Positions 1 through 7,096 of a stretch of DNA of 18,766 nt are shown one piece after another (the stretch's first letter is position 1; the number at the start of each line of letters is the position of its first letter). The stretch is from Gammaproteobacteria bacterium (GTDB lineage: Bacteria > Pseudomonadota > Gammaproteobacteria > Enterobacterales > Kangiellaceae). The stretch spans positions 1 through 18,766 of the forward strand of contig JABXIW010000079.1 in assembly GCA_013372875.1 (NCBI GenBank), given 5' to 3'. The translations under genes and the position numbers were made by a program. The notes below the pieces were generated by a model, which did not search any database, was not told where the DNA came from, and worked only from the letters and a program-made list of their open reading frames with translations.

Positions 1-779
1 AAGCCAACTTCGCCCGCTTTCAGCTCCGCCAAATCATGTCGCTTAGGAGTAAAAATACCGACATGATCGACCACATGAGCTTTACCCGTGGACATCACCT
101 GCATTTTTTCGTTTTTCTTGATTCTTCCTTGCATCACCCGTACTAACGAGACAACACCAAGATAATTATCGAACCAAGAATCGATGATCAGAGCCTGTAA
201 CGGCGCATCGGGGTCGCCATAAGCAGGTGGAATATCTTTAACAATAGACTCAAGCAAATCCTCGATGCCAATGCCTGTTTTGGCAGAACATTGCACCGCT
301 TCCATCGCTTCGATGCCGACAATATCTTCAATTTCTTGGATCACACGCTCAGGTTCAGCCGACGGCAAATCAATTTTGTTGAGTACCGGCACCACTTCGA
401 GATCTTGCTCAATAGCGGTATAGCAGTTAGCCAAAGTCTGGGCTTCTACCCCTTGCGCCGCATCGACCACTAATAGAGCACCTTCACAGGCAGCAAGCGA
501 TCGTGAAACTTCGTAGGAAAAGTCCACATGGCCAGGCGTATCAATGAAATTCAATTGATAAGTATTACCGTCTTTGGCTTGATAATCCAAAGTCACGCTT
601 TGCGCTTTAATGGTAATACCGCGCTCGCGTTCAAGATCCATCGAATCTAAAACTTGCGCTTCCATTTCGCGCTCAGACAAGCCGCCACAATACTGGATCA
701 AACGATCGGATAAAGTCGATTTACCGTGATCGATATGAGCAATAATGGAAAAATTTCGAATAAAATCTGTATAAGCCAT
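1..779 (-). CDS. lepA: Elongation factor 4 (LepA), N-terminal part, cut by window edge
   Basis: LepA is a ribosome-associated translational GTPase that back-translocates or remodels stalled ribosomes. About 259 codons are visible, and the C-terminal part lies beyond position 1. The reading begins [20 protein letters not shown], with the P-loop AHIDHGKS at residues 14–21, the switch I GITI near 54–57, DTPGH at 80–84, NKID at 134–137 and a SAK motif near 165, so all five G motifs of a translation GTPase are intact. The beginning of domain II ([10 protein letters not shown] region) follows. The start ATG is at 777–779 and its Shine-Dalgarno is weak. The gene follows mucD on the same strand but is separated from it by a terminator and has its own promoter-like sequence, so it is probably a separate transcription unit. 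In many gammaproteobacteria lepA is followed by lepB, rnc and era, which would lie off the left edge. Confidence 0.97.
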   Translation of the reverse strand, partial: MAYTDFIRNFSIIAHIDHGKSTLSDRLIQYCGGLSEREMEAQVLDSMDLERERGITIKAQSVTLDYQAKDGNTYQLNFIDTPGHVDFSYEVSRSLAACEGALLVVDAAQGVEAQTLANCYTAIEQDLEVVPVLNKIDLPSAEPERVIQEIEDIVGIEAMEAVQCSAKTGIGIEDLLESIVKDIPPAYGDPDAPLQALIIDSWFDNYLGVVSLVRVMQGRIKKNEKMQVMSTGKAHVVDHVGIFTPKRHDLAELKAGEVG

Positions 780-823
780 AAATGGGGCGGAATCTCTTAG
801 CCAATGGAGCTGTAAAGCGCCGT

Positions 824-851
824 ATTGTATAGGAAAAGCAGCTTATTACAA
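824..851 (-). promoter_or_regulatory. Probable sigma-70 promoter of lepA
   Basis: On the minus strand TTGTAA (851–846) is followed, after 16 nt, by TACAAT (829–824). This would start transcription near 817, about 38 nt before the lepA start codon. It lies downstream of the mucD terminator, which supports independent transcription of lepA. Confidence 0.5.
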
Positions 852-870
852 AGCATTGATAGCAGTATAA

Positions 871-897
871 AACAAAGGCCAACATCAAGCTGGCCTT
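871..897 (-). terminator. Intrinsic terminator after mucD
   Basis: A perfect 7-bp stem (AAGGCCA at 875–881 and TGGCCTT at 891–897) with a 9-nt loop is followed on the minus strand by TTTGTTTTAT. It lies 25 nt after the mucD stop and ahead of the lepA promoter. The T-run is interrupted by one G. Confidence 0.7.
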
Positions 898-921
898 ATT
901 CGATATTTACTTAAAAATTAA

Positions 922-2214
922 TTATCGTAAATAAACCATACGGTAATCACTTCCCGATTGGCCAGTTACTAAAATCAATAACTTATTGGCGTTTGAGAAG
1001 TCTTTCATGGCCTTATAAAAGTCATTGGTGTTCTCGATTTCGCGCTGGTTGATTTCAGTGATGACATCACCTTGCGAAATACCCGAACGCTGAGCAGGAC
1101 TGCCAGGCTCAACTTCAGACACCACCACACCTGAATCCACACCAAGCTGATTACGTACAAAGTTACCAATATTTTTCACTTCGATGCCCAGTCGATTCTC
1201 ATCAGATTCAGGCTGTACCTGGGCAAAGTCATCATCACGCGCAACCAGTACCGTTGCAAAGTCACGCAGCTTGCCATCACGATAGCCTTTCATCTCAATT
1301 TTGCTACCAGGAGCGATTTGCGCAATAAAATATGGCAGATCTTGGTGATTCTTGACACGATTACCCTCAATTTCAGTAATGATATCGCCGCGTTTAATTC
1401 CTGCTTTCTGCGCAGGCGAGTCAGGTTGTACGCTATTAATCAAAGCGCCACCCACCGTTGGTAACTCAAAATAATCCAAAACGCCCTGATCCACTTCTTC
1501 GTAACCGACGCCTAAATAGCCACGAATAACCTTGCCATTTGAGGCCAATTGCTCGCCCACCGAATCGGCTAAGTCAATTGGAATGGAGAACGATAAGCCC
1601 GTAGAAATCATCGGGTTATAAATCATGGAGTTAATACCTACTACTTCGCCATCAAGGTTAATCAGTGGACCGCCCGAGTTACCACTATTAATCGCCACGT
1701 CAGTTTGGATAAAAGGTACAAATGGAGAGCCCACGCCACCACGACCTTTGGCGCTTACGATGCCCGCAGTTACGGTTTGCTCTAAATTGAAGGGCGCACC
1801 AAAAGCCAAGACCCATTCGCCAACTTTTAAATCGCGCGATGAACCCAGCTCCACTGGACGTAGATTCAAACCTTTGGGATTAATCTTGATCAGCGCTACA
1901 TCAGATAAAGCATCACTACCGATAATAGTCGCATCATATTCTCGACCATTGTGTAATTTGACCGAAACCTTATCGGAATTATTAACCACATGGTGATTGG
2001 TCAGGATATGCCCTTGCTTGTCGATAATAAAACCAGAGCCACCCGCTTTACCAATGGCGCGGCCACGTTGGCGCACATCCACTTTAATGCTAACCACGCT
2101 TGGCTGAATTTCTTCAACCAGCTGGGTAAAGTCTGGAAAACGCTCCGCTTGAGCAGGACTGGCGATTACAAGGCTGGAAAAAACAAACCCTAATGCAATT
2201 AAGCTTTTTTTCAT
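922..2214 (-). CDS. mucD: Periplasmic serine endoprotease, HtrA/DegP/MucD family
   Basis: HtrA-type proteases degrade or refold damaged envelope proteins. The 430-residue protein starts with a Sec signal peptide (cleavage expected after AQA, about residue 23). The trypsin-like domain has a complete triad: His75 in LTNHHVV, Asp105 in SDVALIKI and Ser180 in GNSGGPL. Two PDZ domains follow, roughly at 230–325 and 340–430. Two PDZ domains place it with DegP/DegQ/MucD rather than the single-PDZ DegS, and it has a cleavable signal rather than an anchor. It is slightly shorter than typical DegP (about 455–475). Its position downstream of rpoE–rseA–rseC and upstream of lepA matches mucD of pseudomonads, so I use that name, although degQ/degP would be equally defensible. 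The start ATG at 2214 is preceded by a GAGAGAGAAG purine stretch. A promoter-like sequence in the 97-nt gap after rseC suggests it can be transcribed on its own. Confidence 0.95.
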   Translation of the reverse strand: MKKSLIALGFVFSSLVIASPAQAERFPDFTQLVEEIQPSVVSIKVDVRQRGRAIGKAGGSGFIIDKQGHILTNHHVVNNSDKVSVKLHNGREYDATIIGSDALSDVALIKINPKGLNLRPVELGSSRDLKVGEWVLAFGAPFNLEQTVTAGIVSAKGRGGVGSPFVPFIQTDVAINSGNSGGPLINLDGEVVGINSMIYNPMISTGLSFSIPIDLADSVGEQLASNGKVIRGYLGVGYEEVDQGVLDYFELPTVGGALINSVQPDSPAQKAGIKRGDIITEIEGNRVKNHQDLPYFIAQIAPGSKIEMKGYRDGKLRDFATVLVARDDDFAQVQPESDENRLGIEVKNIGNFVRNQLGVDSGVVVSEVEPGSPAQRSGISQGDVITEINQREIENTNDFYKAMKDFSNANKLLILVTGQSGSDYRMVYLR

Positions 2215-2251
2215 TCGTACTTCTCTCTCTTAAAAATAAGCTACTGATTAT

Positions 2252-2280
2252 TCTATAGGGTTTGAAAGTTAGAAATTCAA
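2252..2280 (-). promoter_or_regulatory. Candidate sigma-70 promoter of mucD
   Basis: On the minus strand TTGAAT (2280–2275) and TATAGA (2257–2252) are separated by 17 nt, with the start site expected near 2245, about 31 nt upstream of the mucD ATG. The same stretch contains TAACTT, which weakly resembles a sigma-E -35 box but lacks the preceding GA and has an 18-nt spacer, so I do not call a sigma-E promoter here. Confidence 0.45.
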
Positions 2281-2311
2281 TGGGTTCAGATTATTTTTCG
2301 AAGAAATTTAG

Positions 2312-2782
2312 CTAAGATGTTTCCACTTGTTTCACAGCAATAGGTCTGCTGACAATTCTTAACAAAACGGGTTCTAATTGCTTGTTTTTGCTCAATTTAT
2401 CACCAAAACGACGTACCGTTAAGAAACCGCCAATAAGTCCCAAAAATCCAACAGCAATTAGCCATGGTTCGGTTAAACTCGGCAATAGATAAGTAGTGAT
2501 TAAAGTCACAGTAAACATCACCGCCAGTGGCAATAAATAGACTAGCAATGAGGATTTGATCACCAGGTCTTCTGGAATACCGACTTCGACCAAATCACCC
2601 GTTTGGGCATGGATTGAGTTGCTAATTGGCGTGATAAAGGAGCGCTCACCAAAGGCTTTGCTGATAATACCAGTACCGCAACTGCTATTGACTTGGCAGC
2701 TGGAACAAGAGGCTTTACTGACGGTTTGCACCATCGCTAGATCCGCTTTTATTTCAACTATTTGACCTTGTTCTTTGAGCAT
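2312..2782 (-). CDS. rseC: RseC/MucC family envelope-stress regulator
   Basis: RseC is an inner-membrane protein encoded with rpoE. It acts as a mild positive modulator of sigma-E and is linked to Rnf/SoxR-reducing systems. The 156-residue protein has the expected plan: an N-terminal soluble part with a cysteine cluster (CSSCQVNSSC, about residues 26–35, four Cys), then two adjacent membrane helices at roughly 75–98 and 107–125, and a short basic tail. The cysteine spacing is the RseC hallmark and could hold a metal or Fe-S centre. Shine-Dalgarno support for the ATG at 2782 is poor. The gene begins only about 20 nt after the U-run of a strong terminator, so its transcription depends on read-through or on the promoter-like sequence overlapping that terminator. 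mucD follows 97 nt downstream. Confidence 0.9.
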   Translation of the reverse strand: MLKEQGQIVEIKADLAMVQTVSKASCSSCQVNSSCGTGIISKAFGERSFITPISNSIHAQTGDLVEVGIPEDLVIKSSLLVYLLPLAVMFTVTLITTYLLPSLTEPWLIAVGFLGLIGGFLTVRRFGDKLSKNKQLEPVLLRIVSRPIAVKQVETS

Positions 2783-2802
2783 AATCTAAACTTTTCTAGG
2801 CT

Positions 2803-2830
2803 AAAAAAAAGCCCATCACTGGGGATGGGC
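2803..2830 (-). terminator. Strong intrinsic terminator between rseA and rseC
   Basis: On the minus strand GCCCATC and GATGGGC form a perfect 7-bp stem around a 6-nt loop (CCCAGT), followed by eight T residues (2810–2803). It closes the rpoE–rseA unit and sits only about 20 nt before the rseC start codon. Confidence 0.88.
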
Positions 2831-2831
2831 C

Positions 2832-2837
2832 ATTATA
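2832..2837 (-). promoter_or_regulatory. Perfect -10 box (TATAAT) overlapping the rseC-proximal terminator
   Basis: The minus strand reads TATAAT directly upstream of the terminator stem. Transcription from it would start near 2825, inside the 5' arm of the stem, so such a transcript could not form the terminator and would run into rseC–mucD. No good -35 box is seen at 16–18 nt (GCCCTC at 17 nt), so this is a possibility only. Confidence 0.3.
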
Positions 2838-2846
2838 CCTTGCTTG

Positions 2847-2873
2847 GCACTTATGAGGGCAATCAATAAGTGC
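2847..2873. repeat. Perfect 8-bp inverted repeat at the end of rseA
   Basis: GCACTTAT (2847–2854) and ATAAGTGC (2866–2873) are perfectly complementary with an 11-nt spacer. One arm begins at the last base of the rseA stop codon. No T-run follows, so it is not itself a terminator. It could stabilise the rpoE–rseA transcript end or bind a protein at the promoter-like TATAAT beside it. Confidence 0.6.
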
Positions 2874-3490
2874 TATTTGTCCTGGGTTTGTTTTGGGGTA
2901 ATAATCTGTTTTTCGGCTTCTTTTTTCGCAGCGTCTTCTGCTTCAGCTTGAGTTGGAACTGTTACAGCAACCGCCTGCTGATTAGAAACCGTTTGAATGT
3001 TTGGTAAGCCAAGATTCTGAGCTTGTGATAACTCAGTAAATAACTGATGCGCTTGTTGTAATTGAGCTCTATCCACCGCAGGTGCTTGAATCTCAGTGGC
3101 CGCTAATGTTTGTATTGGCGTTTGCTCAATCGTTTGAGTTCCAAAGTTTAATAAGGCAACCAATGCTACTGAAGCAGCAATGGCCATACCGCCGATTTGC
3201 TTGCCAAAACGTGCTGGCATACTAATCACATTGCCCGACTGCTCGGATTGAGGCGTTTTATCGCCGCGCGGCGCTAAAACCGTCGCTTCTTGAGACAAGG
3301 CAGACATAACCGAATCGGCAATGCAAACGTCAGGCGCAACCGCTTCATTGCGCATCAAATGGCTCACCAATTGATAACGGCTATAGGTTTGCTTGGTTTT
3401 TTTATCACCAATCAACTGCTCTAAATCATTTTTCGACTTCAAATCACCATCAAGAAACTTGCTAGCCATTTGCTTAGAATCGAAAACCAT
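2873..3490 (-). CDS. rseA: Anti-sigma-E factor RseA (MucA-like)
   Basis: RseA is a single-pass inner-membrane protein whose cytoplasmic domain sequesters sigma-E until envelope stress triggers its proteolysis. The N-terminal 75 residues match the RseA sigma-binding domain in pattern (SKFLDGDL, SRYQLVSHLMRNE, then SVMSALSQE). One membrane helix runs at about residues 98–117 (GGMAIAASVALVALL). The periplasmic tail of about 85 residues is rich in Gln and Ala and ends in a charged KKEAEKQ stretch. The total of 205 residues is close to E. coli RseA (216). The ATG at 3490 has a good Shine-Dalgarno (GAGGAT, 6 nt). Unusually it is 272 nt from rpoE, with a sigma-E-type promoter in the gap, and no rseB follows it. 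Confidence 0.9.
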   Translation of the reverse strand: MVFDSKQMASKFLDGDLKSKNDLEQLIGDKKTKQTYSRYQLVSHLMRNEAVAPDVCIADSVMSALSQEATVLAPRGDKTPQSEQSGNVISMPARFGKQIGGMAIAASVALVALLNFGTQTIEQTPIQTLAATEIQAPAVDRAQLQQAHQLFTELSQAQNLGLPNIQTVSNQQAVAVTVPTQAEAEDAAKKEAEKQIITPKQTQDK

Positions 3491-3659
3491 ACTTTATCCT
3501 CATTAACCCTTGCTTTTGCCACCCTAGGCAACAAAAACACTTTGAAAGCAATTAAACTTTTTATATAACCTTATATTTCAACTAGTTAAGCCGCTTTTTG
3601 CCTAGTCTTGTGTGGTTTTTATCAATCAATTTCCAAACAAGATGCTTAAATAGTTAACC

Positions 3660-3688
3660 AATTGACTGACCCTTTGGTAAAAAGTTCA
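3660..3688 (-). promoter_or_regulatory. Sigma-E-type promoter in the rpoE–rseA gap
   Basis: On the minus strand TGAACTT (3688–3682) is followed by a 16-nt spacer and TCAATT (3665–3660). This is close to the known sigma-E pattern GGAACTT–N16/17–TCAAA or TCTGA. Transcription would begin near 3653, giving a leader of about 160 nt before rseA. It would let sigma-E raise its own inhibitor independently of rpoE. Confidence 0.6.
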
Positions 3689-3762
3689 CAAAAATTGTAA
3701 ATATTTTTGTCATTTGGTCATTTTTTCCACAAAAAACCTGAAAAATAGCTAAAAACGCGAAA

Positions 3763-4419
3763 TTAGGAGCGCCAGCCTTTTTCCAACAAAGGCGCAATTT
3801 TTTGGTCAATCGCATCACGCGCCCTGAAAATCCGTGAACGTACCGTGCCCACAGGACAGTCCATCACTTCGGAAATTTCTTCATAGCTCAAACCTTCCAT
3901 CTCGCGCAAAGTGATGGCGGTTTTTAAATCTTCTGGCAGCTCATCAACGGTTGCAAAAATCAGATCGCGGATCTCATCACGGAACATCAAACGCTCAGGA
4001 CTACCGGTATCTCTTAGCGCATCGCCACCTTCATATTGCTCGGCTTCAATCGCATCGATGTCTGAGCCAGGCGGTCGGCGACCGCGCGAAACTAGGTGAT
4101 TTTTAGCGGTATTTATGGCGATTCGATACAGCCAGGTATAAAAAGCACTGTCGCCGCGAAAGCCAGGTAATGCGCGATAGGCCTTGATAAAAGCCTCTTG
4201 CGACACATCCATCACTTCATCAGAATCTTTGACGAAGCGAGAAATCAGGTTCATGATTTTGTGCTGATATTTACGCACCAATAAATCAAACGCCGACTTA
4301 TCCCCCGCCTGTACGCGAGCGACTAATTCAGCATCTTGATTAGGCTCAGTTTTGGGCTGAGCCGTGGTTGTGTTATCACTATCGGTTTTATTGATAATTC
4401 TTCTCTTGTCGCTGTTCAT
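3763..4419 (-). CDS. rpoE: RNA polymerase sigma-E factor (RpoE/AlgU)
   Basis: This ECF sigma factor directs envelope-stress transcription. From about residue 30 onward it aligns closely by eye with E. coli RpoE. Region 2 contains QEAFIKAYRAL and FRGDSAFYTWLYRIA (about 74–101), the linker has GRRPP and DIDAIEAE, and region 4 has LPEDLKTAITLREMEGLSYEEI followed by the helix-turn-helix MDCPVGTVRSRIFRAR (about 186–201). The protein has 218 residues against 191 in E. coli. The extra length is a polar, Asn/Asp/Lys-rich N-terminal tail of roughly 28 residues. There is no internal ATG between residue 1 and the conserved core, so the tail is probably real, although a non-ATG internal start cannot be excluded because the Shine-Dalgarno at 4419 is weak. 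It is divergent from nadB, as in enterics. Confidence 0.96.
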   Translation of the reverse strand: MNSDKRRIINKTDSDNTTTAQPKTEPNQDAELVARVQAGDKSAFDLLVRKYQHKIMNLISRFVKDSDEVMDVSQEAFIKAYRALPGFRGDSAFYTWLYRIAINTAKNHLVSRGRRPPGSDIDAIEAEQYEGGDALRDTGSPERLMFRDEIRDLIFATVDELPEDLKTAITLREMEGLSYEEISEVMDCPVGTVRSRIFRARDAIDQKIAPLLEKGWRS

Positions 4420-4558
4420 AGCGCACCAATTATTGATTCTTTATTGTATCGGCTTGTGCGGCTAAAGGAAAATCGACTATGCCAATAGGATTGGCCAGCA
4501 CCTTGTGCTACAGTCCAGTTAATTTGCCGCAAGGCCATTTATATGGCTTATTTACCAC

Positions 4559-4587
4559 TAAAGACCTATAACTTTTTATAGAGTTCA
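4559..4587 (-). promoter_or_regulatory. Possible sigma-E-type autoregulatory promoter of rpoE
   Basis: On the minus strand TGAACTC (4587–4581) is followed by 16 nt and TCTTTA (4564–4559). The -35 differs from consensus at its last base and the -10 is only partly matched. Its position about 130 nt upstream of rpoE, and a spacer equal to that of the promoter before rseA, are what favour it. Confidence 0.35.
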
Positions 4588-4614
4588 ATTGGAAATTAAA
4601 AAAACACAACAATC

Positions 4615-6219
4615 ATGGCTAAACCGCACTCAAATAAATCGCAACATCAAACCGATGTTTTAGTCATTGGCTCTGGTGCCGCAGGCCTTTCCGCCGCCCT
4701 GAGACTAGCTCATTTGGGCAAAGTCACGGTGTTAAGCAAAGCTGAAGTGACCGAAGGCTCAACCTTTTACGCCCAAGGCGGCATTGCTGCGGTATTGCAT
4801 GAAAATGATAGCGTCGATGCGCACGTTGCCGATACCCTGATTGCTGGTGGCGGTTTGTGTGATGAGGCTGCGGTGCGCTTTACGGTGGAACATTCCACTG
4901 AGGCCATTCACTGGCTGATTGACCGCGGCGTGGTGTTTAGTAAGCAAGATCAAGAATACCACCTAACCCGCGAAGGCGGTCATAGCCAAAGGCGCATTAT
5001 TCACTCGGACGATGCCACCGGCAAAGCGGTCTCTACGACCTTAGTGGCAGCGGTCAAAGCCGAGCCTAATATTGAAATTTTGGAACATTATATAGCGGTA
5101 GATCTAATCACTGAGCACAAACTGGGTAATAACGATCGTGATAACCGCTGCGTAGGTGCTTATATTCTAAACCTGGCGGCAGATCGGGTCGAAACCATCA
5201 GTGCTCGTTTTGTGATTTTAGCCACAGGCGGCGCCAGTAAGGTCTATCTTTATACCTCGAATCCTGACGTAGCCAGCGGTGATGGTATCGCTATGGCTTG
5301 GCGTGCAGGCTGCAGCGTGGCTAATTTGGAATTTAACCAATTCCACCCGACTTGTTTGTATCATCCTGAGGCGCGCAGCTTTTTAATTACCGAAGCCTTA
5401 CGCGGCGAAGGAGCCATTTTACGTCGTCCTAATGGCGAACGTTTTATGCCAGAGTATGATGATCGAGCTGAGTTAGCACCGCGCGATATTGTGGCGCAAA
5501 CCATCGACCATGAAATCAAAAAGCTCGGAGTAGATTGCGTTTATTTGGACATTAGTCATAAAGAACCCGAGTTTATCAAAAATCATTTCCCAACCATTTA
5601 TAACAAGTTGCTCGAATATGGCATCGACATGACGGTGGATGCGATTCCCGTGGTGCCAGCTGCTCACTACACCTGCGGTGGCGTTAAGGTGGATTTAAGC
5701 AGTCAAACCGACTTACCAGGCTTGTATGCAATTGGCGAAGTGGCCTGCACTGGCTTACACGGCGCTAACCGCATGGCCAGTAATTCACTGCTAGAGTGCT
5801 TAGTATTTGCCCAGTCGGCCGCCAATGATATCGAAAAACATTGGCAAGCCACTGAAAAAGCTAGGATTTTACCCCAATGGGATGACAGTCAAGTTACTGA
5901 TTCCGATGAGGAAGTGGTGCTCAATCACAATTGGCACGAGTTAAGACAATTGATGTGGAACTACGTTGGCATAGTGCGCAGTAATAAACGATTAGAGCGT
6001 GCGTTACGCCGCATTGAATTATTGCAGCAAGAAATTCATGATTATTACGCCAACTTTAAAGTTTCTAATGATTTGATTGAGCTGAGAAACTTGGTGCTAG
6101 TAGCAGAACTGATCGTTCGTTGCGCGCAAAAGCGCAAAGAAAGCCGCGGCTTACACTTTACTCTAGATTACCCGCAGGTTTTGAATGAGGCGCTAGAAAC
6201 TCAGCTCACACCAGATTAA
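4615..6219 (+). CDS. nadB: L-aspartate oxidase
   Basis: NadB oxidises L-aspartate to iminoaspartate with FAD, which NadA then condenses with dihydroxyacetone phosphate to quinolinate for NAD synthesis. At 534 residues it is normal length. The FAD-binding signature [14 protein letters not shown] starts at residue 19. Family motifs follow in order: [12 protein letters not shown] (49–60), TREGGHS (118–124), FHPTCLYHP (243–251), RGEGAILR (263–270), ELAPRDIV with the catalytic arginine at 290, and HYTCGGV then [15 protein letters not shown] towards the C-terminal helical domain. The ATG at 4615 leaves a 13-residue polar lead before the Rossmann fold, and Shine-Dalgarno complementarity is poor. It diverges from rpoE. 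Its stop codon overlaps that of the convergent ygfX by 4 bp, leaving no room for an intergenic terminator. Confidence 0.97.
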   Translation: MAKPHSNKSQHQTDVLVIGSGAAGLSAALRLAHLGKVTVLSKAEVTEGSTFYAQGGIAAVLHENDSVDAHVADTLIAGGGLCDEAAVRFTVEHSTEAIHWLIDRGVVFSKQDQEYHLTREGGHSQRRIIHSDDATGKAVSTTLVAAVKAEPNIEILEHYIAVDLITEHKLGNNDRDNRCVGAYILNLAADRVETISARFVILATGGASKVYLYTSNPDVASGDGIAMAWRAGCSVANLEFNQFHPTCLYHPEARSFLITEALRGEGAILRRPNGERFMPEYDDRAELAPRDIVAQTIDHEIKKLGVDCVYLDISHKEPEFIKNHFPTIYNKLLEYGIDMTVDAIPVVPAAHYTCGGVKVDLSSQTDLPGLYAIGEVACTGLHGANRMASNSLLECLVFAQSAANDIEKHWQATEKARILPQWDDSQVTDSDEEVVLNHNWHELRQLMWNYVGIVRSNKRLERALRRIELLQQEIHDYYANFKVSNDLIELRNLVLVAELIVRCAQKRKESRGLHFTLDYPQVLNEALETQLTPD

Positions 6220-6668
6220 ACAAACTCTTTTGATTCTTGCTCAATAAAGCGCAAGGTTCGACACAGATCTCGATAGTCTTTGTCATTCATGCAGTCTTTG
6301 GGCAAGAATAATTTTTGCTTAGTGCTTTTCGCGCTTTCCTTGAAGCTAAATTCCAACAAAATCCATAACGGCAAAACCCGCGTATTGGCTTCAATTTGAA
6401 TTTGTGTTTTGTGACTACCTTTGAGCAGATACCAAACGCCCTCGTGCCAATGAACAGCTTGGTAGTTTTTTAAACTATATCTGAAATATCTCAGGCTCAC
6501 CAATGCCGCTAAAATCATCGAAACTATCAGTAGTAATAGCCAATAGAACTCAATGTCAGGCTTTAAAAGCCATAGCATGACTAGAATAAATGCGATTAAA
6601 AATCCCCAACAAGCGGCAAGGATTTTGAGGCTGGTGCTGGGTTGTTGAAACTTAATGGTTAATGGCAA
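6216..6668 (-). CDS. ygfX: YgfX/CptA family inner-membrane protein, partner of SdhE
   Basis: YgfX is a small membrane protein encoded with SdhE. It was reported in E. coli as a toxin-like inhibitor of cell-division and cytoskeletal proteins and is tied to SdhE in other enterics. The 150-residue protein has two N-terminal membrane helices (about 14–35 and 40–60) and a soluble C-terminal half ([11 protein letters not shown], then [20 protein letters not shown]), the usual layout of the family. The start codon is TTG at 6668–6666, supported by AAGGAA exactly 6 nt upstream. There is no competing ATG before the first membrane helix. The Shine-Dalgarno lies in the loop of a 7-bp hairpin whose 3' arm touches the start codon. 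sdhE is 27 nt upstream, so the two are almost certainly co-transcribed. Sequence conservation is low in this family, so the assignment rests on topology and context. Confidence 0.8.
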   Translation of the reverse strand: MPLTIKFQQPSTSLKILAACWGFLIAFILVMLWLLKPDIEFYWLLLLIVSMILAALVSLRYFRYSLKNYQAVHWHEGVWYLLKGSHKTQIQIEANTRVLPLWILLEFSFKESAKSTKQKLFLPKDCMNDKDYRDLCRTLRFIEQESKEFV

Positions 6669-6686
6669 AGCAAATTCCTTTTGCTT
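6668..6686 (-). promoter_or_regulatory. Hairpin presenting the ygfX ribosome binding site
   Basis: On the minus strand AAGCAAA and TTTGCTT are perfectly complementary around a 5-nt loop AGGAA, which is the core of the ygfX Shine-Dalgarno. The 3' arm ends on the first base of the TTG start codon. Folding could either expose or restrict the site. Confidence 0.5.
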
Positions 6687-6695
6687 AAACTATAG

Positions 6696-6968
6696 CTAGT
6701 TTAGTTGTTGCTGAATATAATTTCGAATCTTCCCGCTCAAAGCCGCAAACTCAGGTTTAGGTGCTTCAAAGCCCATCAGCCAAGCATAAAGATCGGGATC
6801 ATCTTGTCCTAAAAAGGCTTTAAAATGCTCAATCTCAGACGCTGTCATTTGAGCAAACTCTTGCTGCAAGTAAGGCGTCAAGATCACATCCAACTCCAAC
6901 ATACCGCGTCGAGTTGCCCACAAGAGCGCTTTCAATTCCGCCTGATTTTCGTTTTCACTAGCATTCAT
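6696..6968 (-). CDS. sdhE: Succinate dehydrogenase flavinylation factor SdhE
   Basis: SdhE (formerly YgfY/CptB) promotes covalent attachment of FAD to SdhA and FrdA. The protein is 90 residues when started at the ATG at 6968. A TTG six bases upstream is also open but less likely, and neither has a strong Shine-Dalgarno. The diagnostic RGMxE motif is present (residues 21–25, within ATRRGMLELD). The rest fits the five-helix family: FAQMTASEIEHFKAFL, DDPDLYAWLMG and a C-terminal IRNYIQQQL. It is the first gene of a pair with ygfX and diverges from ygfZ, the same arrangement as in enterics. Confidence 0.95.
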   Translation of the reverse strand: MNASENENQAELKALLWATRRGMLELDVILTPYLQQEFAQMTASEIEHFKAFLGQDDPDLYAWLMGFEAPKPEFAALSGKIRNYIQQQLN

Positions 6969-7096
6969 AGTCAATGGCGTGCTTTAAATAATTAAATTCG
7001 ACCCAATTATAGCTTTGATAAAGTAAAAGGATAGTGCAAAAGCACTAAAGATCAGAGTAAAATTTCCATCACTAAAAAGATAAGCCAAAACATTCT

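Noticed and set aside
1625..2193. Long open frames opposite the mucD gene on the plus strand
   Set aside because: They are antisense to a strongly conserved protease with intact triad and PDZ domains, and their translations show no recognisable domain or good start site.
2221..2280. Sigma-E promoter in front of mucD
   Set aside because: TAACTT lacks the GA of GAACTT, and the nearest TCAGT is 18 nt away; a sigma-70-type pair fits the same stretch better.
4535..4555. GCCAT-TTAT-ATGGC palindrome between rpoE and nadB
   Set aside because: Only 5-bp arms in AT-rich DNA and no clear relation to either promoter, so chance is likely.
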